Origin: Litoditis marina
Taxonomy: Eukaryota; Nematoda; Chromadorea; Rhabditida; Rhabditidae
Assembly (NCBI GenBank): GCA_964036275.1
Contig: OZ038434.1
Location: forward strand, 25,341,413 to 25,405,412
DNA length: 64,000 nt
Direction: 5' to 3'
Made by a program: the position numbers and the translations under genes
Notes under the pieces: model-generated
The model's input: only the letters and a program-made list of their open reading frames with translations
Told to the model about the DNA's origin: nothing
Database searches by the model: none
Shown here: positions 33,421 to 44,560 of the stretch, in pieces
Numbering within the stretch: the first letter of the stretch is position 1
Layout: each line of letters opens with the position of its first letter

Positions 33421-34646
33421 TAGTTTGCTGTTATACACAGTTATTTAGCATTTGATTCCGATTTCCAAATGTGTAAGCAAGGAGAATTTTCCCACGGGTA
33501 GTGGTCGGTTGTGTATCAGAATATTTCAAAATACGTGCGAAGGAAAAAGGCCCATTTTAGTAATTGTTGATATGTGCCCTCAATTCCAACGACCATTGTG
33601 TTTTATGTGGTAATTTCGACAGCCAACGCGAGAACCCGCGATTTTCCGATATTTGGCCTTTTCTATTTTTTCTACTTTTGATGTTTTTGACGAGGAAAAG
33701 TTTGAAAACACCTTATTTATCGAAGTTAGTTTATTGGTGAATTGGCGATACCCAACACTGGTATCTGCAGGGGAACGATAGTGAATTTTATTACTAAAAA
33801 AGAGCTACCTCAAAATAAACTGGAAGTAGGTGGGTTTTTAGAAGCTTGAAATGTTTTCGGCTTTCGATTTCACTCAGAAAATTTTTTATGTTTGCTGCAT
33901 TCAGCTGTTTCTCGAACTTTCATCGCAAGAATAATTTTGTCGCCATGGTTGCAAGTGAAATTACTGGTAACTCGAGACAAAAACCACTCTCCCATTCCTA
34001 CAAATTATAGGAAAATTATTGAGATTTTTCTAGAAATCATTGATTATTCGTAAAAGTGAATAATTGAATATTTTCATTCGGTTCAGAAAACCCTTTTCAA
34101 GAGATTTCCCGACTAAATCTGAAACTCACCACTTACAAATTACAAGAAAATTATCGAGATTCTTCTAGAAGTTATTGAAGATTTGTTTTTGGATTATAAT
34201 GTAAATCTTGTACATGTTTTATTTTGTATCTCCATTACAAGCCACTTTGCCAACATTTCACTTATGGAAAAACTGTATAACTTTCGCATAGTTTTTGTTT
34301 TCGTGATATGGATGCACTAAAACAATTCATTTCGTAGATTGAATATGAACAGACTGTTTTGATCAAAATTATGCAAAACTTTCTCATTTTCAACATAAGG
34401 TGATTTATGTGTTTTAATATGAAAATGCAGCCACTCCCCCGCCATTTTCATTTTTGGTTTCTTTCCACGACTAATCACTTTTGCCGATTGCCGATTGTCA
34501 TTTTCATCAATATTTTATTTTCAGCTCTTGAACATTTTCCTATTTTAGATCTGAATCTAATTTCCGAACAAACGTTGAGCGTTTTCACCTAACCGAGTTC
34601 AACAATAATGGTTGGTTTTACGTTCGCTCTTGTCGAAGCACACCTT
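33421..34646. other. Gene-free AT-rich region
   Basis: No gene or element recognised. A diverged duplicate pair GAAAATTATTGAGATTTTTCTAG (near 34012) and GAAAATTATCGAGATTCTTCTAG (near 34143) is visible. Confidence 0.5.
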
Positions 34647-34843
34647 TATAGTGGGTGTCAAATTTATAAATTTCGGTCTCTCACCGGAATCGAACCTGCG
34701 AGCAAAAGATTCGTAGCAGGCCGCTAACCACTGCGCCATTAGAAGGCACAACGGGTATGTTTTGGAATCGAAGACATGTGTACGTACACAGCGGAAAGTG
34801 AAATATACAGTACCCTCCCGTCCTTCCGTTGGCAACGACTATA
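34647..34843 (-). mobile_element. tRNA-like inverted-terminal-repeat element, copy 9
   Basis: The full-length minus-strand copy has TATAGTGGGTGTCAAATTT at the left and GGCAACGACTATA at the right. A box and B box are intact on the minus strand. Confidence 0.87.
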
Positions 34844-35906
34844 CGGTGTATGTTGCCTTTTCCCGCTGGGATTATAGTTTGATTCCCTTTGTTTTTGATC
34901 GTGAGATAATTCTAGATCAAACTACAACACAGATTTGATTCCTCTGTAAAGATTCTCGCCAGTTTTTCGAATATTTAGAATACCACCTAGATCAGGAAAC
35001 TTGCCCTACAACCATAGAATTTGAAAGAGAAGAGCTAAAACTCAACTCAAATTGTCTTTTTCCATAGTTTTTTTCTCTCGTGACACTCTTTGTGAATATT
35101 TTCCTACGCTTTCATCGCTCAAAAACTGATCTATCTCAACCAATCAGCTCAATTCGATACCAACTGGTACGTGAAAATTTTCTCACAAGTACTTCTTCCA
35201 AACTCTCATCACAACTCTTTCTAATGGGACTAGTTGTGGGTTTGTAAAAATTTAAAACATGCCATACAGAATGGAGTCGCAAACGAAAACTTCATTTTTC
35301 GATTCGCAGATTTTCCCAAAAACAATTTCTGTAAGGTTTCTGTGGGACTAATCTTTCTGAAATTGAGTTTTCCGAAAATAATTTTAGACGTTGAACGTTT
35401 CGAGTTCTGAACAATCTCCCCACTAACTAAACTTTATTTCGTTACAACTGGTAAAAACAACCGTTTTTCTAGTTTTCACTATTTAACAAATAGTCCACTT
35501 CAGTTAGATATGTCACGTGTTTTCTGATACAGTTGAGAAAACGCATTCCATAATTAGTTTTGTCTTTTGTTTCTAGTACTCGAGAATCGTTTTCTGAATC
35601 AGAAACAACACTTTTTGTTTCATCTCCAATGAAATTTGCCCCGCCTGATCGAGTTACGTGAAACAATGCCCTAAACGCCTACATAGACATCTCAAGTTTT
35701 TTTTTTTCATAGAATTAGTTCGCTTAACTTTTATATGATCTGCAAGTTTGTAAAATAATTCACATTTGCCGAAACGTCATCCAAACGGTTTTAAGTGGTT
35801 TTTTCCACCTTAATCGAGTTTTCTCTCTAGAAAAATGACTGAAACTGTTGAACTTTCATCTTTTCTCTCATTCAACAAACATATTCTAGGCCAATCCTAC
35901 AACTAT
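34844..35906. other. Gene-free AT-rich region
   Basis: No gene recognised. A short inverted pair TATAGTTTGATTCCC and GATCAAACTACAACACAG lies at 34877-34932. Similar ATCAAACTACA words recur in the window (for example near 31480, 45640 and 59425). Confidence 0.5.
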
Positions 35907-36144
35907 CCGGGTTTTTGGGTAACCTAACCCTTTTTTGGTAACCCATTTTTCAGGTTACTTGGTAGGTAACCTGAAAGTAACCTAAAACTGAAAACCGGTT
36001 ACCGTTCAAAGTAACGGTAAAAACCACATTTTGCGTCAGAAAAACAGGTAACCGGTTTTTAATTTTAGGTTACCATCCGGTTACTTACTGAGGTAACCTG
36101 AAAAATAGGTTACCAAAAAAGGGCTAGGTTACCTAAAAACCCGG
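35907..36144. mobile_element. Large palindrome built of GGTAACC motifs
   Basis: The left arm CCGGGTTTTTGGGTAACCTA continues into AACCCATTTTTCAGGTTAC. The right arm mirrors it, with GTAACCTGAAAAATAGGTTA and GGTTACCTAAAAACCCGG. The full span is about 238 bp, with smaller GGTTACC inversions inside. Confidence 0.8.
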
Positions 36145-36389
36145 TTAGATATAGAATCCATTTCTATAATTCGCCTGCTTGGTATGTATGTTTGTATGTA
36201 TGTATGTCTGAAACCTAAATCGTGCACTTTTAGTCGAAAAAGAGAGAATCAAATGAAGCAAACGCACTTTTTGTTGAAAACTGAGAAAAGCCGTGAGCGA
36301 ACGTGAGCTGGATGCGTTTCATTTCTCATTGGCAGTAGTGTGGGAAGGGTGGATCATATTTTTTCAGAGAAAACCCTAGCGTACAGTAG

Positions 36390-37330
36390 ATATAACCTTT
36401 GCCTCTATGTTAAGAGAAACTCCCGCGTCATAAGTTAAGGGGGACTCAAGAGTTAGGGGAACTCCCGCGCCCTATATTAGAAAGAACTTTTGCGCTCTAT
36501 GTTAAGGGAAACTCCCGCGTCATAAGTTAAGGGGGACTCAAGAGTTAGGGGAACTCCCGCGCCCTATATTAGAAAGAACTTTTGCGCTCTATGTTAAGGG
36601 AAACTCCCGCGCTCTATGTTAAGGGAAACTCCCGAGCCCGAAGTTCGGGGGAACTTCCGCGCCCTATGGTGAAGGTAAAGGAAACTCCCGCGCCCTATTT
36701 AGGCGAGACGCGCTCTATGTTAGGGAGAAGTTTTGCGCTATATGGTAAAGAAGAAATTCCGCGCTCTATGTTAGGGAGAAGTTTCGCGTTCTATGTTAGA
36801 CAGAAGTTTCGCGCTCTATGGTAAGAAGAGATTTCGCGTTCTATGTTAGGGAGAAGTTTCGCGCTCTATGTTAGGGAGAATTTTCGCGCTCTTAAGGAGA
36901 AGTTTCGCGCTATATGTTAGGGAGAAGTTTCGCGTTCTATCGTAAGGAAGAAATTCCGCGCTCTATGTTGGGGAGAAGTTTCGCGCTCTGTGTTAGGGAG
37001 AATTTTCGCGCTCTTAAGGAGAAGTTTCGCGCTATATGTTAGGGAGAAGTTTCGCGCTCTATGGTAAGGAGGAAATTCCGCGCTCTATGTTAGGGAGAAG
37101 TTTCGCGCTCTATGGTAAGGAAGAAATTCCGCGCTCTATGTTAGGGAGAAATTTCGCGCTCTATGGTAAGGAAGAAATTCCGCGCTCTATGTTAGGGAGA
37201 AGTTTCGCGCTCTTAAGGAGAAGTTTCGCGCTCTATGTTAGAGAGAGGTCTTGCGCTCTATGTAAGGGAAAAGTCTCGCGCTAATGTTAAAGAGACGACA
37301 CTGTTAAGGAGAGCTTTCGCGGTTCATTTT
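36390..37330. repeat. Minisatellite of about 25-35 bp degenerate units
   Basis: Units of the form CTCTATGTTAGGGAGAAGTTTCGCG dominate from 36700 on. The first part has AAGGGAAACTCCCGCG variants and a duplicated block of period about 92 bp. Two open frames (36582-36824 and 37036-37284) give repeats such as MLGRSFALYGKEEIPRS. There is no splice or start context, and unit length changes break the frame, so I treat this as non-coding. Confidence 0.85.
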
Positions 37331-37369
37331 CAGAACAGGACCAGGAAGCTCTCGCCAGCCCGGAATAAA

Positions 37370-37416
37370 AACAAGGGAGGCGGAGGCGGCTTTAGCCGCC
37401 GGCGACCTTCCTTGTT
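37370..37416. repeat. GC-rich hairpin after the minisatellite
   Basis: AACAAGGGAGGCGGAGGCGG and CCGCCGGCGACCTTCCTTGTT are near inverse around a CTTTAG centre. Confidence 0.65.
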
Positions 37417-37764
37417 CACCCATATTCTATCTACATGAGCGTCATATTCGTCCTCAAAAATACCACCAACAATACCGTGTGAGAAATCTCATTTCCGCAA
37501 CTATCAGTTCTATAGCGTTGTAAAATAATGTATTTACACGGAAAATAGTTTATATCGGTCGGCGATACCAAGAACTAATACATCATTACATGAGATTAAC
37601 AATAGATTGGTTGCGGATTATTAAATGTAGCGATTTTTAGCACCAAACATCTTGTTTTTGCAAGAATACACGTAAAGAAAAGACTGTACGATTCTGAGCC
37701 GAATAGGTTTGTAGTTTTGGTCCTCGTCAGAATAATTGTAGCGGTATATAGTGGAAGTCAATTG

Positions 37765-37862
37765 AATAGTCACGTAAAGTTGGCATCCTAATGAGGAATA
37801 GTGCACTCTGTCATTGCACGTTTCTGATTTCTGCTGTGTTTAACATGTCTCACGTGACCGGG
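37765..37862. repeat. Dispersed repeat, copy 1 of 2
   Basis: Contains GAATAGTCACGTAAAGTTGG, CACTCTGTCATTGCACGTTT and TTAACATGTCTCACGTGACC. The second copy is at 46439-46540, in the same orientation. Confidence 0.65.
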
Positions 37863-38400
37863 CGACTAGCAGTGTACCGCGTATTTGCAAATCGAACCAC
37901 AACAATGATTTAATGATTCCATATACTGTATTTCTCTTTTAATGTGTACAAAAACGCGTTCGAATACAAAATAGGTGCAAAATGATTCGAAAGTCCCGTG
38001 CGAAATGGTTGTTGCAAAAGAATGCAAAACTCTAGAATCTCTCCCACATTGATATTGTAACGTAGTATTATGCACATTGCCGGCCAGAATAACTGGAATA
38101 CATATGAATTTCTCTTTTAACGTTTACAAAAATGCGTTCGAATCCTATAAACTTTGTGCGCTGGTTCGAACCTCACGAGAAGCTGGCGGTCTGTAAGTTT
38201 CACCACTTCTTGCTTTAGAAACGTAAAAAATGAACTTTTTTGTGTAAAAACGGACTGAAATAACTTTTGTTCACGCTAAATCGTGCGGTTGTGGCAAAAA
38301 CAACAGTGTAACAGATACGCGACGGAATGATAGATTGGAGCAATGTTCAAACGAACTCGAGAGCTTCTGCCATTTTTTTGTTGGTTTTTGTAGTACTAAC

Positions 38401-38402
<2 letters not shown>

Positions 38403-38481
<79 letters not shown>
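38403..38481. repeat. (CT)n microsatellite
   Basis: An essentially perfect CT run of nearly 80 bp on the plus strand. Confidence 0.97.
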
Positions 38482-38487
<6 letters not shown>

Positions 38488-39257
38488 TTATGTTCAACAC
38501 TCTCACTTTATCTCTCTCTCACTCTCGCGCTGTTCATTTCAATCCCTCCCTGCTCTTTTACTTCCGTTTTTTTCTCTATGTGAATCTCAGCCTCTATTCA
38601 TTATTTTTCTCTTCTCCCTCTCTCTATCTCTTCCCCCTCGACTTTTTCAATTTCAATTTTCAAAGGTTCAGCGGTTCAGCCCAATTTCTCAATATCTGTC
38701 TCTCATTCTCCACTGCATTATGCACAGACTGACGTAGTCATTTGGCACCGAGCCAGAGAAAAAAAACAGCTCTGAAAAAAAAAAGCTAACTGCAACATGT
38801 TTGACATTTGAAAGTAGGGATCAACTTTTCATGACCACAGTAAGCGTGTCTCAAAACGTCGCCAAAAAGCAAAAAGGAGCAACAAACCTGGTTTGTAAAT
38901 GATTTATTCCTATATAACATCTACCTTTTCCCAGAAAACGTTGTAAGATAAGGAAAATTCGTGTAATCTTCTCAATTTTTATTTTTGAAATTGCTGGTTT
39001 TCATTGAACATCCGAGAATTATTGAAAAATCTGCAGAATCTCGCCACTTTGCACAACTCTTCCTTCTAAATTCTCATAAAGTTACTCAAAATCGTCAAAT
39101 TTGCAGGAAACGCGTTGATGCGTGTGATGTAGGTGTGAAAATGCGTCACTCGTCACGTTGTGAATAATAAACTAGCGACACTTGAACGAACGGGTGTTAG
39201 TTTGCACCTTTTCATTATGCAAACGCCAGAACACATTACATGGATTTGTTGCGTGAA

Positions 39258-39452
39258 ATACTCTGAAGTTAAAAACCGAGTTGTTTACCAAGGTTCGCGG
39301 AGAATCCAAGTTGTAAACCAAGAGTCAGACTTTCTACCGAGAATTTGGTGCACAATAGTGCACCAATCTTAGATTTTACAACTCGATATCAACTAGTGAC
39401 CAATTTGGTGGGCGAACTTTGGTAAACAACTCGGTTTTTCACTTCAGAGTAT
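39258..39452. mobile_element. ATACTCTGAAGTTAAAAACC inverted-repeat element, copy 1
   Basis: The left end ATACTCTGAAGTTAAAAACC continues into GAGTTGTTTACCAAGGTTCG. The right end is the inverse, ending CACTTCAGAGTAT. The centre has GGTGCACAATAGTGCACC. Copies are at 45770-45975 and 62258-62420. Confidence 0.85.
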
Positions 39453-41365
39453 GTAAAAAGTGTATTTTGAAGTACGTGTTACGTGAAGCTTAACTGTTGC
39501 CTTCTGAACTCTAACTTGACCAAGATGCACTACTTTTCTATAAAAGGGAGGTTAGTACACAATTAGAGCTCTAGTTTGGTTGTACAGATTATACATTCCA
39601 AGTATAGTTGCTAATTACTTCCTTTTTCAGTCGTAGAATTAGTTTAAAATGCCAACTTTTGAAATGTGGTAGAGTATCACTGATACACTAATAAAATACC
39701 TTTCTATGAAGTTTTTCACGTATACGCGTAATTCCATTTTATTTCCACTGCTTGTTACGCGTGCCTAATTACCAACGTCTGCAACTCTGTTCTGGAAGTT
39801 TGATCTACAAAAAGTGGGTTTTTCTAGTCTTGACCTCTAGTAGAAACGTTAAAGAATGACTAATTGTAGGTGTAAAAGGTCGTGTCTGCTAAATTTGTGG
39901 TAGTATCGACGTAGAATTTCATATTTCCTCACAATCTTCAGTAAAGATGTTTTCCACTCATATAATCTTTGAAATATGACCAATTACATGTGTAAAATGT
40001 CATGTGTGCTAAATTTGTAGTAGTATCATACTATATTTTCCCATTTCCATCTAAATTTGTAGTTTTATCAACGTAGCATTCTACATTTTCTCATAATCCG
40101 TGATTAATTGTTTGATTTCAGTATGGTTTCACTACTTTCAGTGATAAGTAGGCTTATGTACAGCAAACATGATTCTGATTACGAAGTTCGGAAACAAATA
40201 ATTTGAAGACATCATTGTTTAGTATGAATCGCGTCTTGTGAAATTAGTTCTGTGTACTGTTTTCCTTCAAACCAGTTTCTCACGTTTCCTCACTTTTCAC
40301 GTGTTTTCCCACGTTTGTTCTATGCTAATAAACTGGGTCGTCAGAGCCAACTTTCAATACTACTGATTACGTTGCTTAACGTTTTCACACGACCATTTCT
40401 TCACGTTTCTTCCACTTGTGCTTACCCTAATAATCACCATAGTTAACGTGATTTAACGTGAGATCTATAACTTTGATACCAGTAAAACGGTCGTCGGCAC
40501 TCATTATCATCACCACTTAAAGGGACCGTACCACTATAATCTGCAAGGTAGGTAGGTTTTGAAGAAGGGAAAGAGTCATTTATTCTGTTTTGAGATGAAA
40601 GTTCATAGATTACGTACAGAGAGTTTAGTATCACGGAGCAAAACAGAAGCCAACAAGATTTGGGTTACTGTAATACAGCAATTCTTAATCTATCACTGCT
40701 TTGTAGTTTTCATGATATTTACAAATCTTTCTTCACAGATTTCATATTGGTAATTTTGGCCTTATTTGAATATGGTTTTGTAATTTTATGGATATTTTGA
40801 AAATTTTGTACGTAGGTGAACTCGGCGGTGTATGTACGTGCGCGTGGTCGCGCCGCATTTTCGAGAACACGGAGCAAGACAGGAAGTGGATACCTATATG
40901 AATGATTTTGGTTTTTCACTGTGAGCAATATCGGCTAATCAGCTCAAACCTCCAAATTAAAGAGGAACGGTCCCTTTAATACGTTTCCCAAATCGGTTCA
41001 CGTGACAAATCCTTCACGTTCACGTGTAGTTTCATGGTTATTTTGCTGCTAGTAAGGGTCGTCAGGTCTCACTTGACGTGATCACTTTTTCACGTTATTT
41101 CACGTTAAGTTCACGACTACTTTGATACTAGTGAATTGGGTCGTCAGAGCCAACTCTCATGTCTCTGTAATCGGCTTTCGATAACGTTTCAGGATTCCGT
41201 GTCATGGTTCTCTTCACGCTTCTTCACGTTTCACGAGAATTCACATTTCTCGTGCAACTCCAATAACTTCTCATGACTTGTGTCCAATGTTTCATGTTTC
41301 TTCACGTTTCACATTTTATGATCAACTTCTTCACGTGATTTCACGTGAACGTGAAACCCTGTTCT
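39453..41365. other. Gene-free region rich in CACGT words
   Basis: No gene recognised. It contains the TTAA-ended element at 40517-40979. From 40.2 kb onward, CACGTTT, TTCACGTG and GGGTCGTCAGAGCCAA recur; the last occurs near 40338, 41133 and 41522. Confidence 0.55.
40517..40979. mobile_element. 463-bp TTAA-ended element, copy 1
   Basis: Ends are TTAAAGGGACCGTACC and, inverted, GGAACGGTCCCTTTAA. The interior shares long stretches with the copy at 53055-53522, including GGTGAACTCGGCGGTGTATG and CGTGCGCGTGGTCGCGCC. No transposase is encoded. Confidence 0.9.
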
Positions 41366-41505
41366 GTGGCCGTATTCACCAATGTCCCGGGAAGGTAAAA
41401 AAGCTTCCCGCGCCTCTGGACCCTCCTCACCGGCACACTATTTTCTTGCTCTACCTTCCCGCGGGAAGGTATTTTAGCTTCCCGAGGATTGGTGAATACG
41501 GCCAC
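41366..41505. mobile_element. 140-bp inverted-repeat element, GTGGCCGTATTCACCAAT ends
   Basis: The left end GTGGCCGTATTCACCAAT is exactly inverted at the right end, ATTGGTGAATACGGCCAC. Inner arms have TCCCGGGAAGG and CTTCCCGAGG. The centre has CCTTCCCGCGGGAAGG. Confidence 0.85.
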
Positions 41506-41639
41506 TGATGCAAGTAAAGTGAGTCGTCAGAGCCAATTCTCATGTCTATGTAATCGGTTTTCGCAGTGTGTTGAGGCGAGCCAAATCTAATCAAGCGCAA
41601 CGCCTCCGGGCGACAAAATTCGAACTCTTTTGCTCGCTT

Positions 41640-41760
41640 TCTGAGCGTTCTTAGGTATTTTTGAACGGAAAATTTTAGTTTGGTCAGATTCGTAGTTTAA
41701 CCTGGATGCCCGACACATTTTTCGAACTTCAAGTGAAGTTTGAAAGGATCGAACTCTTTT
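41640..41760 (+). repeat. Dispersed GAACGG...CCCGACACATTT repeat, copy 1
   Basis: TTTTTGAACGGAAAATTTTA, then GCCCGACACATTTTTCGAA, then GATCGAACTC. The same order occurs at 45562-45690. Confidence 0.6.
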
Positions 41761-41860
41761 AGTCTCTTAGGTCTTTTTGAACGGCAACTGTGGTTAAACG
41801 TATGATTCGGTTCCCACAAACGTGGAAATTCCCAATTTTAGTGTTACTCAGATAGAATCC

Positions 41861-41900
41861 TGCCGATGCCCTGCCGGGTCGACCCGGCAGGGCATCGGCA
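41861..41900. repeat. Perfect 40-bp palindrome
   Basis: The half TGCCGATGCCCTGCCGGGTC is followed directly by its exact reverse complement, with no spacer, centred on GTCGAC. It is strongly GC-rich in AT-rich surroundings. Related GCCGATGCC/GGCATCGGC modules are at 45370-45490. Confidence 0.97.
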
Positions 41901-43599
41901 ACGAACCGGCTCGCCGCCGACAAAGGCTAAAATCCGATAAAATCACAATTAGAGGGGTCAAACTGGTTGATAAGGATATAAAATACGATTTTTATAAACT
42001 CATTACTTTTCGAAAAGTTATACAATGATTGGGTTGATAGAGACTGACATTAGTTAACCAAAATTTCCGTTTAGAAAATCACTACAATACACATGCGATC
42101 ATCTTATAATTGTTTTCGGAGTTCTACACCCTGAGCAAGACGATATACAACGACTTTTATTATTCAGTTCTAAAAGTTCTTGTTACAATAACAAATACAG
42201 TGTTTTCCCCGTTTATTTTTCGCTTTTCGTATTTTCAACTCGAGCGGTCGCTCACTGGCAACACCAACCGCGCCCCAGCTATACCGTACTGGGTGCTTTG
42301 CAGACCTTTATTTGAGCTCATTTTCGAAATTCGCAACTTTCTTGTTTTCATTTTTATTGTTTCAAGTTGGTTTTATTTAATTATTTCTGTTGTCATATTT
42401 TAGTTCAGCATAGGATGATTAAAATTTCGTATGATTCTGACCCCACCAACTACTGCCGAGCGCAAAAAATGGGTTCAAAGGCAACATTTTAGGCCAGATA
42501 TGATCTTTTTGTTACTTCTCCTTAGCGAAAGATGTTAGGCGTTGGCAAGTTCTATTTCACAGCTGTAAATGCCAGTAGTCTGTTTTTTATTAGCAGTAGA
42601 ATGCCCAATTTTCTCATAAGGCCTTTTTAAACTCGCGACATTTATTGGCTAATGGCTAATATTAGTTCTCTCTCTTTCGCTTTTTGCTTTTAGATTTTTG
42701 CTCCCACTGAATACAAGTCACCTAATCCATATTCGTTCTCAGCTTAAGCACTGATTATTCGTCCGCGAATAAAGTGTTACCCATTTTTGTTGTGTTGTGA
42801 TTATTCGGTTCTATTTCGAGCATGCATCATCCTTACTGCTGATTTCAGGCCACTCGGAAGTGAGTTCATCAGGAGTTTCGAAAATAATCTGCAGTGCGAC
42901 TTATTAAGGTTGGTTTTCATTACTATCACTTGTGCAAACTCGTTTCTCTCCAGTTCACTTGTCAATGTCTCTCCAGTTCATTTGTCTACACGGATGAGCA
43001 GTAAACTTAAGGTTGCGAATCACTAATTGCTCTTTTCACACAATTTGACAGCTAATTTTCTGATGTGAAAAAGCGTTTTGAGTTTGCGATCTTCTGGAAA
43101 GCCCGTTAGTGGTGAGTTCAGTTCTCTGTAATTTTAGTTTCGGATAGTCAAATTTTCGGTAGTGTATAGTTTGTTTCATTCCCACTGAGACCTGCTGACA
43201 TCGTGCCAAGATTTCTGGATGCTTATTTCTTAGGGAAAACTAGAGTATTCTAAGGACATTTTTCGTTTACGTGTTATGAAACTGAACAATCGCTAACAGA
43301 AATTTGCAGTTTTTTGAATAACTACAAAGTGGGGAAAAATTGACTGGAATATTCATTGGCACGCGGCCAAGTCTCAGTGGGAATGACCGAAACTATAACT
43401 ATGATATTTTATACCGCCAGTGGGTGTATTTGATATGCAATAGGCAAATAGGTGTCATAATACTTTCGTATTACAATTTATAAATAAACTATATTTGCAT
43501 TGAGGCAGACCGTTTTCCCGATATTGGCAACTGAGCTTTCATTTTGTTATGGTGCTCAAACTCAACTGTATCCACCTTACACTATCTACAATTTTAATC
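41901..43599. other. Gene-free region
   Basis: No gene supported. Forward frames near 42110-42403 and 42787-43026 have no recognised motif. One inverted-repeat element is listed separately at 43165-43396. The sequence TCTCTCCAGTTCA is repeated twice near 42946-42980. Confidence 0.5.
43165..43396. mobile_element. Inverted-repeat element, CATTCCCACTGA family, copy 3
   Basis: TATAGTTTGTTTCATTCCCA at the left, and TCAGTGGGAATGACCGAAAC with CTATA at the right. The interior (GAAACTGAACAATCGCTAAC) matches the copies at 5932 and 24505. Confidence 0.8.
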
Positions 43600-44560
43600 C
43601 AGGTAAAATAAGGGCACCACATTGCTGGATGGCTCTACATTGGTTATAGGCAGCAAGATACAGCTGACCTCAGGCACCGTAGCAAAGTCGTGAAAGTGGT
43701 GAGCGCCCCTGATTGAAGGGGTCTGCTGCTACATGTTCGGCCCCTAGATGGCTCGCTCGCGAACATGTCGCCTAACTCTCTCTTAATTGCGAACATAACG
43801 CGGCTAGAGAGAACATAACGCGGTTAGAGAGAACACTACGCGAAAGTTTATAATAGTTCAGTTGGCATATCTAATGCCATTTATGGTGTCAGGTTGGATT
43901 TATGTTTGGTTACAAGTTCGCAAAAAATGGTAACCATTAGAATCATATAATATAAAAAACATGTCGGATGTCGGTAATCTAAATTTCTCCCTCATAGTTT
44001 CGCCTCAAACTGCAACGAGCCAGTAACCTGAGGCGCAACGAGCCAGTGACTTGAGGTTCAACGACCTATTCTAGGAACCATGGCTTACCTAAGCCTAAGC
44101 CTTTTTATTAGGTAAACTAAAGTAAATGCGACAAATATTTAATTTGAACAGCATATATGGTTTTCTTCCTTTACACTTTGCACTGATCTGGGCAGGTTTA
44201 AATATTTCCCATAACTTCAATGATAACCAAGCCTAAAAACTGTTGGCAATACCGCGTTATGTTTTTTAGTACCGCGTTATGTTTCCTAGACTAATCCTAG
44301 TTGAGCTTTATGTTCGCTGTTCAGGCTCGCTCTTCTATAATTGATTTTACGATGGTTGTCTCGCTAATTGCGAGCATAAAGCTGATCTCCCTCATTGACC
44401 TGATCACAGTTTGGCCACGTAGTTGCCAACTTTCCGTGTTCAAGCATGGGGGTGACTCGAATCTGGGTCAGGTAGTGTCCAGATAGATCAGCTCGGAGCT
44501 GACCTTTCTTTCTAGGAGACTTCGCTACGGTGCCAGGCAAAGTCTTAATTAGGACATCAG
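43600..44560. mobile_element. Possible decayed DNA element with GCACCGTAGC / GCTACGGTGCC ends
   Basis: TGACCTCAGGCACCGTAGC near 43668 and CTTCGCTACGGTGCCAGGC near 44520 are inverse. Between them GCGAACATAACGCGG repeats on one strand (near 43790-43830) and CCGCGTTATGTTT on the other (near 44250-44283). No transposase frame is recognised. The boundaries are uncertain. Confidence 0.45.

Larger units (their letters stand above)
37417..39257. other. Gene-free region with two low-complexity or repeat segments
   Basis: It contains the pair-repeat segment at 37765-37862 and the CT microsatellite at 38403-38481, with pyrimidine-rich flank to about 38640. No gene is supported. Several forward open frames here arise from the CT tract. 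Confidence 0.55.

Noticed and set aside
37036..37210. Telomere-like TTAGGG repeats
   Set aside because: TTAGGG occurs only as part of a longer GTTAGGGAGAAG unit. Nematode telomeres use TTAGGC, and no tandem hexamer is present.
36582..37284. Repeat-protein genes suggested by MLGRSFALYGKEEIPRS-type frames
   Set aside because: The frames follow the minisatellite unit and are broken where unit length changes. No splice sites or flanking exons fit.
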